Below are positions 8,834-17,193 of a stretch of DNA of 56,771 nt, one piece after another. The notes beneath the pieces are model-generated. The model did no database searches. It saw only the letters and a program-made list of their open reading frames with translations, and had not been told where the DNA came from. Within the stretch, counting starts at the first letter, position 1; the number at the start of each line of letters is the position of its first letter. Source of the DNA: an uncultured Alphaproteobacteria bacterium (GTDB lineage Bacteria > Pseudomonadota > Alphaproteobacteria > HIMB59 > GCA-002718135). The stretch covers positions 1 to 56,771 of the forward strand of contig CACKSN010000006.1 of assembly GCA_902602845.1 (NCBI GenBank), given 5' to 3'. The position numbers and the translations under genes are program-made.

Positions 8834-10450
8834 TTAATTTAAATTTAAAAAATCACCACATCTTAAACCAAGCATCATCGCAGGAGCTGATGTGTTGCCA
8901 GAATTAATATTTGGCATAGCAGAAAGATCACATACTCTCAGATTATCAATACCTCTGACTCTTAATTTAGAATCTAAAACTGACATTTTATCATTATCAG
9001 CACCCATTTTTGCAGTACCAGATGGATGGTAATTTGTTCTAACAAATCTCCTACAATGCTTCTCTAAATTGTCATCTGATAAATTTTCTGTATCAGGTAT
9101 GATTATTTTTTCTACTTTTTTTGATAAAGGACCTCTTTGTAAGGCCTGTAAAAAAAACCTTTGACCTGCCATCATCATTTTAAGATCATCTTCATGTTTT
9201 AATAAATTTAATTCAATCTCAGGTTGATCTCTAAAATTAGATGATTTTAATTTTACATAACCTCTAGATTTTGGTTTTGTCATTACAGTTGTTATAGACA
9301 TTCCATAATCATCTTTAATAGTGCCAATTGTATCTGAGTTCATGTATATACTGGGTACAAAAAACGCTTGTATATAAGATAAATCTTCACTATTAATTGG
9401 ATTAACAAAAGCCCCTGCTTCGACACCAGTTGAATTTACCCTACCTGTACCAAATAGAAGAAACTCAAGTCCATTTCTCAACATTCTCCAACCTTCACCC
9501 TGTTTATAATATCCAAATTTACCATTTGCTTTTGCAATTAGTGGGCATTCAGGATGATCCATTAAATTTTTACCTACACCAGGTAAATTATTTTTGCATT
9601 TTATTGAAAATTTTTCGAGTTCTTCTTCACTACCGATACCTGAAAGCATTAATATTTTTGGTGTAATAAATGATCCTGCAGCTAATATTATTTCCTTTTC
9701 TGCAAAAATTTTTTCTTCTTCGCCTGAAAGATTTTCAATAGTAACTCCAATAGCCTTATCATTTTCAATAATTATTTCTTTAACGGTCGTTCTTAGTAAA
9801 AGATTAAGTTTTTGATTATTTGTGTGAGGTTCAATAAAAGCTGATGCAGATGATGATCGCTTTCCTTTCTTGTTCATAAATTGGTAAAGACCAACACCTC
9901 TTTGTTTTTCACCATTAAAATCATCAGTTTTATCTACACCTAGAATTGCTACTGACTCTATAAAATCATAAGTTAGTTGATCAATATGTGTAGAATCAGA
10001 AACATTAAGTTGTCCTTTTTTGCTATGATATTTATTTTCTAATCTTGAATTATTTTCCATTTCTTTAAAGTATGGAAGAATTGTGTTCCAATCCCATTTA
10101 ACATTATCATTGTTTACTCTTAAAATTTCATCCCATTCATTATAATCCTCTGCTCTACCTCTCATATATACCTGAGCGTTAATTGATGTTCCTCCCCCTA
10201 ATACATTGCCCTGTGGAATAATATTCTGTCTATTGCCTAAATGTTTTTGTGGATTTGATTTATGATATGTTGCATATTTAGAATTATTTATTAATTTAAA
10301 AAAACCAGCTGGAGAATTTAACAAAAAATTGTTATGTGAGAAACCTGCTTCAATTAATGTTACAGACTTATTTGCAGTTAATAATTTATGAGTAACAGCA
10401 CATCCAGATGCACCTCCGCCAATAACAATATAGTCAGGGATTTCAGTCAC
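8834..10450 (-). CDS. GMC-family FAD-dependent oxidoreductase
   Basis: Choline-dehydrogenase-like flavoprotein of 538 aa that oxidises an alcohol group, here most likely a sugar or polyol. The FAD dinucleotide motif is at the N-terminus (DYIVIGGGASGCA), GMC signature 1 is GNVLGGGTSINAQVYMRG and signature 2 is GSFITPKILMLSGIG. Near the C-terminus are the catalytic His (NYHPSGTAKMG) and Asn (SGNTSAPAM). The start is GTG at 10450. It lies 6 bases after the SDR gene with which it pairs; a homologous SDR-GMC pair lies inverted at 16429-18788. It is cytoplasmic or peripheral, since no signal peptide is seen. Confidence 0.9.
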   Translation of the reverse strand: MTEIPDYIVIGGGASGCAVTHKLLTANKSVTLIEAGFSHNNFLLNSPAGFFKLINNSKYATYHKSNPQKHLGNRQNIIPQGNVLGGGTSINAQVYMRGRAEDYNEWDEILRVNNDNVKWDWNTILPYFKEMENNSRLENKYHSKKGQLNVSDSTHIDQLTYDFIESVAILGVDKTDDFNGEKQRGVGLYQFMNKKGKRSSSASAFIEPHTNNQKLNLLLRTTVKEIIIENDKAIGVTIENLSGEEEKIFAEKEIILAAGSFITPKILMLSGIGSEEELEKFSIKCKNNLPGVGKNLMDHPECPLIAKANGKFGYYKQGEGWRMLRNGLEFLLFGTGRVNSTGVEAGAFVNPINSEDLSYIQAFFVPSIYMNSDTIGTIKDDYGMSITTVMTKPKSRGYVKLKSSNFRDQPEIELNLLKHEDDLKMMMAGQRFFLQALQRGPLSKKVEKIIIPDTENLSDDNLEKHCRRFVRTNYHPSGTAKMGADNDKMSVLDSKLRVRGIDNLRVCDLSAMPNINSGNTSAPAMMLGLRCGDFLNLN

Positions 10451-10456
10451 AAAAAA

Positions 10457-11218
10457 CTATCTTGAAGTATATCCACCATCAACAACTAAAACTTCCCCAC
10501 TAACATAACTAGATGCAGGTGAGCATAAAAATAGTGCAGCCGCCGCTACTTCTTCTGGATTGCCCATTCTGCCCATTGGAGTCATTTGATTCCATACTTC
10601 ATACCAGTACTTATTTTCTTCAGGTAAGTCACACATGTCTGTTTTTATATAACCAGGAGCTATAGCATTCACTCTGATATTATGTTCAGCATAGTCACTA
10701 GCTAAACTTTTTGTCAGCATATGAACTGCAGCTTTAGAAGCATTATAGGCTACTTGTGGTTGTGGGATATTAGATACTAAACCAGAAATCGATCCTATAT
10801 TTAAAATGACACCATCATTTTGTTTTTTCATAGGTGTAATTGCAGATCTACACATTCGAAAAACAGCATCAACATTTGTATTCATTATTTTATTCAATAA
10901 ATTATCATTATATGTTTCAATATCACCATGTTGAGCAACTCCAGCATTATTTACTAGAATATCTAAGCGACTTTTTTCTTTAATTGCATAATCAATTATT
11001 TTTTGAGGTACAGATGGGTCAGTTATATCGGATTCATAAAAAGTTACATCAAAACCAGATTTTTTTAAACTTTCAAAGCCATTGTATTTATCAGTTCTGC
11101 TAGTAACAATTAGTTCAGCACCAGCCTCACCTAATGCCCTAGCAATTGCTAAACCAATTCCACGAGTTCCACCGGTAACAATTGCTACTTTATTATCTAA
11201 TTTAAATTTATCAAACAT
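10457..11218 (-). CDS. Short-chain dehydrogenase/reductase (SDR copy 1)
   Basis: Classical SDR of 253 aa oxidising or reducing a carbonyl or hydroxyl group with NAD(P). Visible motifs are TGGTRGIG near residue 16, NNAGVA, the catalytic Ser in NIGSISG and the YNASK pair. Its C-terminal 100 residues are nearly identical, in protein and DNA, to the SDR at 16429-17193, while the N-terminal halves differ substantially. The nearest functional analogues are gluconate or sugar-alcohol dehydrogenases, but the substrate cannot be read from sequence. It lies between the ketose epimerase and the GMC gene in one minus-strand operon. Confidence 0.9.
   Translation of the reverse strand: MFDKFKLDNKVAIVTGGTRGIGLAIARALGEAGAELIVTSRTDKYNGFESLKKSGFDVTFYESDITDPSVPQKIIDYAIKEKSRLDILVNNAGVAQHGDIETYNDNLLNKIMNTNVDAVFRMCRSAITPMKKQNDGVILNIGSISGLVSNIPQPQVAYNASKAAVHMLTKSLASDYAEHNIRVNAIAPGYIKTDMCDLPEENKYWYEVWNQMTPMGRMGNPEEVAAAALFLCSPASSYVSGEVLVVDGGYTSR
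10467..10765 (-). repeat. Inverted repeat arm L (299 bp)
   Basis: The 3' part of SDR copy 1. Its reverse complement matches 16885-17183 at 297 of 299 positions by base-by-base reading; the two differences are synonymous (Ile ATA/ATT, Thr ACA/ACT). Identity starts and stops abruptly at both ends. This indicates recent gene conversion or recombination between the two SDR genes. Confidence 0.95.
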
Positions 11219-11269
11219 GTTTCTCTAAATAATAATATCTAAATTAAAAAATTAATAAACATATATAAT

Positions 11270-12118
11270 TCACATATTTGATTTAATATATTTAAGTGCT
11301 TCAGTTGCAAGATCTTCAGAATTACTCCATAAATTCCTCCAAACTGCTAGTGTATTAGAAAGAACTGGGTCAACAACTTCAGAAGAAAAAGATTCAAAAG
11401 TAATTATTCCTGTATAATTAATTTCTTTTAGACTTTTGAAAGTTTCATCAAAATTAATATGACCACTACCAAGATATCCTCTATGATTTTCACCAAAATG
11501 AAACATACCTAGTTTATCATTACCAATTAATTTAATTGGCTCTGAATAGTTATTTTCCTCGATGTTCATATGATAAGTATCAAGATGTACTTTAACATTC
11601 GGCACTCCTAAATCATTTATATAATTTAGAGCATCTTGTGCTGTATTCATGATATTTGTTTCATACCTATTTACAACTTCAAGACTTAATGTAACATTAT
11701 TTTTATTAGCTTCCTCTGCAAGATCTCTAATTACAGATAAAGAATTTTCATAGCCTTGTTTAGTTTTTGGAGCATCGTTTTTTTGAAGTGCAGAATGAAT
11801 TACCCCACATAAATTTGATGATCCTACATCTATTGTTTTTTGAAGTGCTTTAAATAAAAGTTCACGTCCAGCATTTACCCTATCTTCATCTTCAGATGCA
11901 ATATCAGTTTTAAAACTTAAACCAAGAGATACGGTTGGTTCAATATTAAATTTTTCATATGTCTTTGATACAAAATCGGTATCCAAGGCATCAGGATTTA
12001 GCAAAGGCAACTCCATGACGTCGTAACCAATTTTAGCAACTTGTGAAAGGCATTTTTCAATACTGTGATTTTTAATGTCTCCAATAAATGTTAAAGCATG
12101 TACGCCAATTTTATTCAT
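11270..12118 (-). CDS. Ketose 3-epimerase-like TIM-barrel protein
   Basis: Xylose-isomerase-like TIM barrel of 282 aa resembling D-tagatose/D-psicose 3-epimerases, which interconvert ketoses at C3. The four metal ligands expected in this family are visible: Glu147 (SLEVVNRYETN), Asp180 (VHLDTYHMNIEE), His207 (MFHFGENHRG) and Glu242 (ITFESF). The motif around 147-185 is the best diagnostic. It overlaps the upstream dehydrogenase by 4 bases (ATGA), so they are coupled. A ketose made by that dehydrogenase could be epimerised here before phosphorylation by the xylulokinase encoded nearby. The exact ketose is unknown. Confidence 0.85.
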   Translation of the reverse strand: MNKIGVHALTFIGDIKNHSIEKCLSQVAKIGYDVMELPLLNPDALDTDFVSKTYEKFNIEPTVSLGLSFKTDIASEDEDRVNAGRELLFKALQKTIDVGSSNLCGVIHSALQKNDAPKTKQGYENSLSVIRDLAEEANKNNVTLSLEVVNRYETNIMNTAQDALNYINDLGVPNVKVHLDTYHMNIEENNYSEPIKLIGNDKLGMFHFGENHRGYLGSGHINFDETFKSLKEINYTGIITFESFSSEVVDPVLSNTLAVWRNLWSNSEDLATEALKYIKSNM

Positions 12119-13146
12119 AGTTGAATTTGAATTTTTACATCTTCTGGTAGGTTTTTAGCAGCTCTCTCAAAAGCTTTAATACTATCATCAAAAGCTACTG
12201 TGTCTGTGATCATAGGTTTGACATCTATTTTATTACTCGATAACAAATTAATTGCTCTATCGTACTGGTGTGCGTATCTAAAAACTGTTTTAATTTCAAT
12301 TTCTTTTGTAAGCAAAGTAGCAAAATCCATTGGGATTGCATTCATAGGGTTTCCCACAATAACTACTCTACCTGCAGGACAAATAGAGTCAAATATAACA
12401 TCATATGCTTTAGTAGCACCTGATGCTTCAAAAATAATATTAGCGCCCCAATCATCAGTGTGTTTTTTTATTATTTCTATTGGGTTTTCATTTACTAAAT
12501 CAATTGGAATTAAATTTTCATAATTTTCACACATTCTTAATTTTTCTTTGACAATATCAGCAATAAAAACTTTTGAACATCCTCCAGCTAATGCTGTTAA
12601 AGCTATAACCAATCCAATAGGACCACAACCCATTACTAATGCAGTTTCTCCAGGAATAATTTTAGCTTTTTCTGCAGCTTGAAGTCCAACTGCAAGTGGT
12701 TCAATCATTGCTCCTTCTGCGTATGAAACATTATCTGGTAACTTGAAAACAAAGTTTGAGGGAAAAACTACTTCTGGCGTCAAACAACCATGATCAGGAG
12801 GAGTTGCCCAAAAAGTAAGTTTGGGATCAAGATTATATATACCTTTCATATATTCTTTTGAATTAACGTCTGGAACACCAGGCTCAATACATACCCTATC
12901 TCCAACTTTTAGATTAGAAACATTGCTACCAACCTCTATTATCGTTCCAGATCCCTCGTGTCCTAGAACCATTGGTTCTTTAACCACAAAAGGTCCAATT
13001 TTTCCATGAGTATAATAATGGACATCACTTCCACAAATACCCACTGTATGCATTTTAATTTTTACACTATTTGAGTTTACCTTTGTTGGTAAATCAATAT
13101 TTCTTATTGATAAATCAAGTTTTTTTTCTAAAACCAATGCTTTCAT
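12115..13146 (-). CDS. Zinc-dependent polyol (sorbitol/xylitol-type) dehydrogenase
   Basis: Medium-chain dehydrogenase of 343 aa oxidising a polyol to a ketose with NAD(P). Catalytic zinc residues are visible in GICGSDVHYY (Cys and downstream His) and GHEGSGTI. The nucleotide-binding segment is GCGPIGLVIA. The four cysteines of the structural zinc lobe are absent: the lobe reads GVPDVNSKEYMKGIYNLDP, as in sorbitol or xylitol dehydrogenases without structural zinc. It is the first gene of the minus-strand operon running to the GMC gene and is divergent from the CUT1 binding protein, suggesting the imported compound is a polyol. Confidence 0.88.
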   Translation of the reverse strand: MKALVLEKKLDLSIRNIDLPTKVNSNSVKIKMHTVGICGSDVHYYTHGKIGPFVVKEPMVLGHEGSGTIIEVGSNVSNLKVGDRVCIEPGVPDVNSKEYMKGIYNLDPKLTFWATPPDHGCLTPEVVFPSNFVFKLPDNVSYAEGAMIEPLAVGLQAAEKAKIIPGETALVMGCGPIGLVIALTALAGGCSKVFIADIVKEKLRMCENYENLIPIDLVNENPIEIIKKHTDDWGANIIFEASGATKAYDVIFDSICPAGRVVIVGNPMNAIPMDFATLLTKEIEIKTVFRYAHQYDRAINLLSSNKIDVKPMITDTVAFDDSIKAFERAAKNLPEDVKIQIQL

Positions 13147-13267
13147 TCAGTATCGATCCTACTAGTTTTTGTTAACGTATTTTATTGTTTTAAATTACAT
13201 TCTATGTAAGTATTTTCAAGTAATTTATTAATTGTTAAATATATATATTTAATAATGGGAGGAAATT
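13147..13267. promoter_or_regulatory. Divergent promoter region with inverted repeat
   Basis: A 121-base gap between the polyol dehydrogenase (minus) and the CUT1 binding protein (plus); both operons must start here. It contains a perfect 6-bp inverted repeat TTACAT-TCT-ATGTAA at 13195-13209, a possible operator, and GTTAAC at 13171-13176. A GGGAGG ribosome binding site lies just before the plus-strand ATG. I cannot assign -35/-10 boxes with confidence in such AT-rich DNA. Confidence 0.5.
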
Positions 13268-14602
13268 ATGAAAAAAATAATATTATTTTTGAGTATCTTT
13301 ATACTACCATTTAGTTCTGCTTCTGCAGTTAATTGGAGTGAAGAACTTGGAGATCATAGTGGTGTTGATTTGAAGGTTCAGTCTATCATGGATCCTTATA
13401 TTGATGCTGTTAAAGAAATCTCTCCTACCTTTACTTCTGTTACTGGTGCTTCAGTTACAGTTGAAGGTTTTGGATATGATGGTTTGCATGAAAAACAAAT
13501 TGTAGCATGTTCACAAGGAGACAGTTCATACGATGTACTTTTTGTTGACGGAATATGGATTGGAGAATTTGTTGAAGGTGATTGTATCGCTCCAGTTGAA
13601 GATTTATGGACTGAAGAAGGTACAGACATGTCAGTTATAGCATGGGATGACTATATTAGCTCATTTGCTGGTCAAGCAATCTGGGATGGTAAAAAACAAT
13701 GTTTACCTTTTGGTGGATATTGGCACATGCTTCACTACAGAACTGATCTATTTGAAGCTGAAGGTTTAGAACCACCAAAAACATTTGATGATGTTTTAGC
13801 TGCAGCTAAACTATTTAAAGACAATCCAAAGTATCCTGAACTTGAAGGTGGATATGCAATGAATATGGCTCGTGGAAGTGCTGCCGGTCAGCAATTTTAT
13901 GAGTGGATTTATTCTGCAGGTGGTAAACCATGGGAAAGTAACTACCCTGGTTCTCCTGATGCATATGCTGATCAAAGAGGATTATATAATTCTGCAGAAT
14001 CTGTTGCATTTATAGAATGGATGCAAGAAATGATTAATTATATGCCTCCAGGTGTTGAGCAATATGCTTGGGATGAAAGAGCTAAAGCATTTACACAAGG
14101 TAAAGTTGCTATGATTAATAACTGGTCAGTTAGAACACCTCTATTTAATGATCCAGAAATTAGTAAAGTAATTGGCAAATTTGATGTTGCATTATTCCCA
14201 CATGCAGAAGGTGCTTCTTCAGTACCTCCAGTAGGTGGTTGGATTGCTTGTGTTAACAAACACAGTAAAAACATCGATGCTGCTTGGGATTACCTAAAAT
14301 GGTTTGCAAGTCCTGAAGTTCACAGAGAATGGGTGTTAACAGGAGCTCCTCCTAGCAGACATTCAGCTATGAATGATCCTCAGATTAATGCTGAGCAACC
14401 ATGGACACCAGTTCTTTATGAGTCAAGCTTAAGAGCATGGCAAGAACTAAGACCAAGACACGCATTAACTTTTGAAGTAATAGAAACACTTGGAATTGAA
14501 GTTAATAAAGCATTAACAGGTGAAGCATCTGCTCAAGAAGCTATGGATGCTGCAAACAAAAAAATTGATAGACTCCTAAAATCTGAAGGATATATTGATT
14601 AA
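13268..14602 (+). CDS. CUT1-family ABC sugar/polyol-binding protein
   Basis: Periplasmic solute-binding protein family 1, 444 aa. It has an N-terminal signal peptide (MKK, hydrophobic run, cleavage near SASA). The body shows the family pattern, with YDVLFVDGIWIGEF early, GGYWHMLHYRTDLFEAEGL in the middle, and the repeated hydrophobic cores ending in INNWSVRTPLF and WDYLKWFASPE. A strong ribosome site (GGGAGG) and less AT-rich codon choice than the neighbours suggest high expression. Two permeases follow after a hairpin. The neighbours suggest a polyol or monosaccharide ligand, which remains an inference. Confidence 0.9.
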   Translation: MKKIILFLSIFILPFSSASAVNWSEELGDHSGVDLKVQSIMDPYIDAVKEISPTFTSVTGASVTVEGFGYDGLHEKQIVACSQGDSSYDVLFVDGIWIGEFVEGDCIAPVEDLWTEEGTDMSVIAWDDYISSFAGQAIWDGKKQCLPFGGYWHMLHYRTDLFEAEGLEPPKTFDDVLAAAKLFKDNPKYPELEGGYAMNMARGSAAGQQFYEWIYSAGGKPWESNYPGSPDAYADQRGLYNSAESVAFIEWMQEMINYMPPGVEQYAWDERAKAFTQGKVAMINNWSVRTPLFNDPEISKVIGKFDVALFPHAEGASSVPPVGGWIACVNKHSKNIDAAWDYLKWFASPEVHREWVLTGAPPSRHSAMNDPQINAEQPWTPVLYESSLRAWQELRPRHALTFEVIETLGIEVNKALTGEASAQEAMDAANKKIDRLLKSEGYID

Positions 14603-14613
14603 TTATATTTGAT

Positions 14614-14647
14614 ACTTGGGCATTTATATAATGCCCAAGTAATTTTT
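14614..14647 (+). terminator. Intra-operon hairpin after CUT1 binding protein
   Basis: A perfect 10-bp stem (ACTTGGGCAT / ATGCCCAAGT) with a 7-base loop, followed by AATTTTT. It lies between the binding-protein gene and the permeases, so it probably acts as a partial terminator or 3'-end stabiliser that keeps binding-protein mRNA in excess. Confidence 0.8.
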
Positions 14648-14659
14648 AGAGGATCTTAA

Positions 14660-15553
14660 ATGAACAGAGAAAAAATCGAAAAGACTCTTTTTATTTTACC
14701 AACTTGTTTATTCCTCTTAGCAATATCCATATTTCCCTTTATATATTCTGTTTATCTTAGTGCATTCCAAGCTAAGCTTACCAAAATGCACCGTAAATTT
14801 TTTATTGGATGGGAAAATTATCAAATATTATTATTTGAAGATGATGTATTTTTAACTGCAATTCAAAACACCTTTACCATTGCTTTTAGCTCAATAACTA
14901 TTGAAATAATTCTTGGATTCATAATGGCTAAAATATTTTTTGAAATAAGACATCTTAAAATTTCTAATGCCATTAGAACAATTTCAATTTTACCAATTAT
15001 GTTAACTCCTCTTTGTGTTGGTTTGGTTTTTTTATATATTTTAAACCCAACACTTGGTATTTTTAGTTATATTGTTGAAACGTTTTTTGGATTAGAACCA
15101 ATTGCTTACTTAGGGCAGCCGATACCAGCAAAAATTTCAATTATTTGTATCAATTCATGGCAATGGACACCTTTTATGATGATTCTTTTACTTGCGGGCT
15201 TAATGACTGTTCCAAATGAACAATATGAAGCTGCCAAAATAGATGGTGCAAACTGGTATCATGTTATGACAAAAATTGAAATACCTTCTATTTTAGGTTT
15301 TATGCTCTTAGGAATAGTTTTAAGGCTAATTGAATGTATTCGTTTATTTGATATAATTTATGTTACAACTAGAGGTGGTCCTGGAATTGCAACTGAAGTT
15401 ATGGCTTACTTTACGTACAGAACAGAGTTTAGAAGTTTTCAAATTGGCACAGGTTCTGCATCAGCTGTTATTATTCTAATTATAAGTATTATAGTTACAA
15501 CTATTGCGGTTACACTTTTAAGAAGAGTGGAGAGAGATGCGGACTTCAGTTAG
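14660..15553 (+). CDS. CUT1 sugar ABC permease, MalF-like
   Basis: Inner-membrane permease of 297 aa with six predicted transmembrane helices. The EAA loop, which docks the ATPase, reads YEAAKIDGANWYHVMTKIEIP in the second half. It overlaps the next permease by 17 bases. Together they make the heterodimeric channel for the binding protein upstream. No MalK-type ATPase gene occurs in this operon or in the window. Confidence 0.92.
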   Translation: MNREKIEKTLFILPTCLFLLAISIFPFIYSVYLSAFQAKLTKMHRKFFIGWENYQILLFEDDVFLTAIQNTFTIAFSSITIEIILGFIMAKIFFEIRHLKISNAIRTISILPIMLTPLCVGLVFLYILNPTLGIFSYIVETFFGLEPIAYLGQPIPAKISIICINSWQWTPFMMILLLAGLMTVPNEQYEAAKIDGANWYHVMTKIEIPSILGFMLLGIVLRLIECIRLFDIIYVTTRGGPGIATEVMAYFTYRTEFRSFQIGTGSASAVIILIISIIVTTIAVTLLRRVERDADFS

Positions 15554-16358
15554 AAAAAATATAATTTTATTAGCATTTGCTATTTTCTTTATGCTAATTT
15601 TCATACTACCGAATTTATGGATGTTATTTGGATCATTTAAAGATCAAAATGCGATGTTTTCCTTACCACCGGTTTGGATACCAGATTTTACTTATATTAA
15701 GAATTTTACTATTATGCTTTCGCAGAGCTATATGTATTTATTAAACTCTTTAATAGTTACTATTGGCTCAACAATCGTTACATTAATATTTTCTCTACCT
15801 ACGGCATTTGGTTTGACTTTTTTTATATTCAGAGGGCAGAATTTTTTAGCTGACTGGATATTAAGTACTCGTATGTTACCTCCTGTTGCTGCAGCCGTTC
15901 CTTTGTTTATACTATTTAAGTACTTAAACTTATTAGACTCGTTATTTGCTTTAATTATAGTCTATACAGCTTTTAATATTCCTTTTGCAGTATGGGTATC
16001 TGCTTCTTTTTTTAGAAGAATCCCAAAAGACTTAATAGAAGCATCGAGAATAGAAGGAGCGTCGTGGTTTGATATATTTCTGAAAATAGCTGTTCCTTTA
16101 TCTAAAGGTGGTATTGCTACTGTTGCAATATTTGTATTTATTTTTAGCTGGAATGAATTATTAATAGCATTATTTTTTACAGTATCTGAGGCAAGAACTT
16201 TTCCAATATTTATTTCGGCACAAGTAAGCCAGGCACAAATTATTTGGGGTAATGTCGCTGCTGCTACTGTTATTCAAAGTATTCCTCCTATATTATTAAC
16301 AATATTCTTGCAAAAAAATATAGTTTCAGGATTAACTCTAGGGGCTGTAAAAAACTAA
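15537..16358 (+). CDS. CUT1 sugar ABC permease, MalG-like
   Basis: Second channel subunit, 273 aa with six hydrophobic helices. Its EAA loop is EASRIEGASWFDIFLKIAVP. The start ATG at 15537 lies inside the end of the preceding permease, indicating coupled translation. The closing segment VSGLTLGAVKN is typical of this permease class. It is followed by a 70-base gap before SDR copy 2. Confidence 0.93.
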   Translation: MRTSVRKNIILLAFAIFFMLIFILPNLWMLFGSFKDQNAMFSLPPVWIPDFTYIKNFTIMLSQSYMYLLNSLIVTIGSTIVTLIFSLPTAFGLTFFIFRGQNFLADWILSTRMLPPVAAAVPLFILFKYLNLLDSLFALIIVYTAFNIPFAVWVSASFFRRIPKDLIEASRIEGASWFDIFLKIAVPLSKGGIATVAIFVFIFSWNELLIALFFTVSEARTFPIFISAQVSQAQIIWGNVAAATVIQSIPPILLTIFLQKNIVSGLTLGAVKN

Positions 16359-16428
16359 ATGTACTGCATAAATCAATTTATCAGCTAATTCCAGATGATA
16401 AAAATGTTAAAATTATTTTAAGAATTAA

Positions 16429-17193
16429 ATGATCATAGATAAATTTAAAATTTCTAAAAAGACTGCAATTGTAACTGGCGCTATGGGTGGAAATGGATTT
16501 GCAATTGCTAATGCCTTAGCGGAAGCTGGCGCACAACTAATCCTCACGGATATTAAAGAAAATAAAAGCATGTTTGATGAGTTAAAATCAAAAAATTATA
16601 GTTTTTCATTTATTGAGGGAGATATAAGTAAATCTGATTTTCCAAAAGAATTGATTAATTTTACTTTAGAAAAACACAATTCTATAGACATACTTGTTAA
16701 CTGTGCAGGAATTGCTGAAAACTTAACTATGGAAGATTATGATGATCAATCGTTAAAAAAAATGATGGATATAAATTTCACCTCTGTTTTTCGTATATGT
16801 CGTCAAAGTATTGGACAAATGAAAAAACAAGGCGATGGTGTAATATTAAATATTGGCTCTATGTCAGGTATTGTATCAAATTTTCCACAACCACAAGTAG
16901 CCTATAATGCTTCTAAAGCTGCAGTTCATATGCTGACAAAAAGTTTAGCTAGTGACTATGCTGAACATAATATCAGAGTGAATGCTATAGCTCCTGGTTA
17001 TATTAAAACTGACATGTGTGACTTACCTGAAGAAAATAAGTACTGGTATGAAGTATGGAATCAAATGACTCCAATGGGCAGAATGGGCAATCCAGAAGAA
17101 GTAGCGGCGGCTGCACTATTTTTATGCTCACCTGCATCTAGTTATGTTAGTGGGGAAGTTTTAGTTGTTGATGGTGGATATACAACTAGGTGA
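16429..17193 (+). CDS. Short-chain dehydrogenase/reductase (SDR copy 2)
   Basis: SDR of 254 aa, paralogous to the gene at 10457-11218. The cofactor motif is TGAMGGNG; the NNAG motif reads NCAG here; the catalytic residues are Ser in NIGSMSG and YNASK. From the YNASK region to the end it is almost identical to copy 1, but residues 1-150 have diverged strongly, so the pair may share subunit interface and cofactor geometry yet differ in substrate pocket or history. The stop overlaps the GTG start of the next GMC gene by 4 bases (GTGA). Confidence 0.9.
   Translation: MIIDKFKISKKTAIVTGAMGGNGFAIANALAEAGAQLILTDIKENKSMFDELKSKNYSFSFIEGDISKSDFPKELINFTLEKHNSIDILVNCAGIAENLTMEDYDDQSLKKMMDINFTSVFRICRQSIGQMKKQGDGVILNIGSMSGIVSNFPQPQVAYNASKAAVHMLTKSLASDYAEHNIRVNAIAPGYIKTDMCDLPEENKYWYEVWNQMTPMGRMGNPEEVAAAALFLCSPASSYVSGEVLVVDGGYTTR
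16885..17183 (+). repeat. Inverted repeat arm R (299 bp)
   Basis: Partner of 10467-10765 in opposite orientation, 297 of 299 bases identical. The arms are separated by 6,119 bases that hold two divergent operons. Homologous recombination between the arms would invert this segment and leave both SDR genes intact, while exchanging the downstream GMC partners. Confidence 0.95.
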
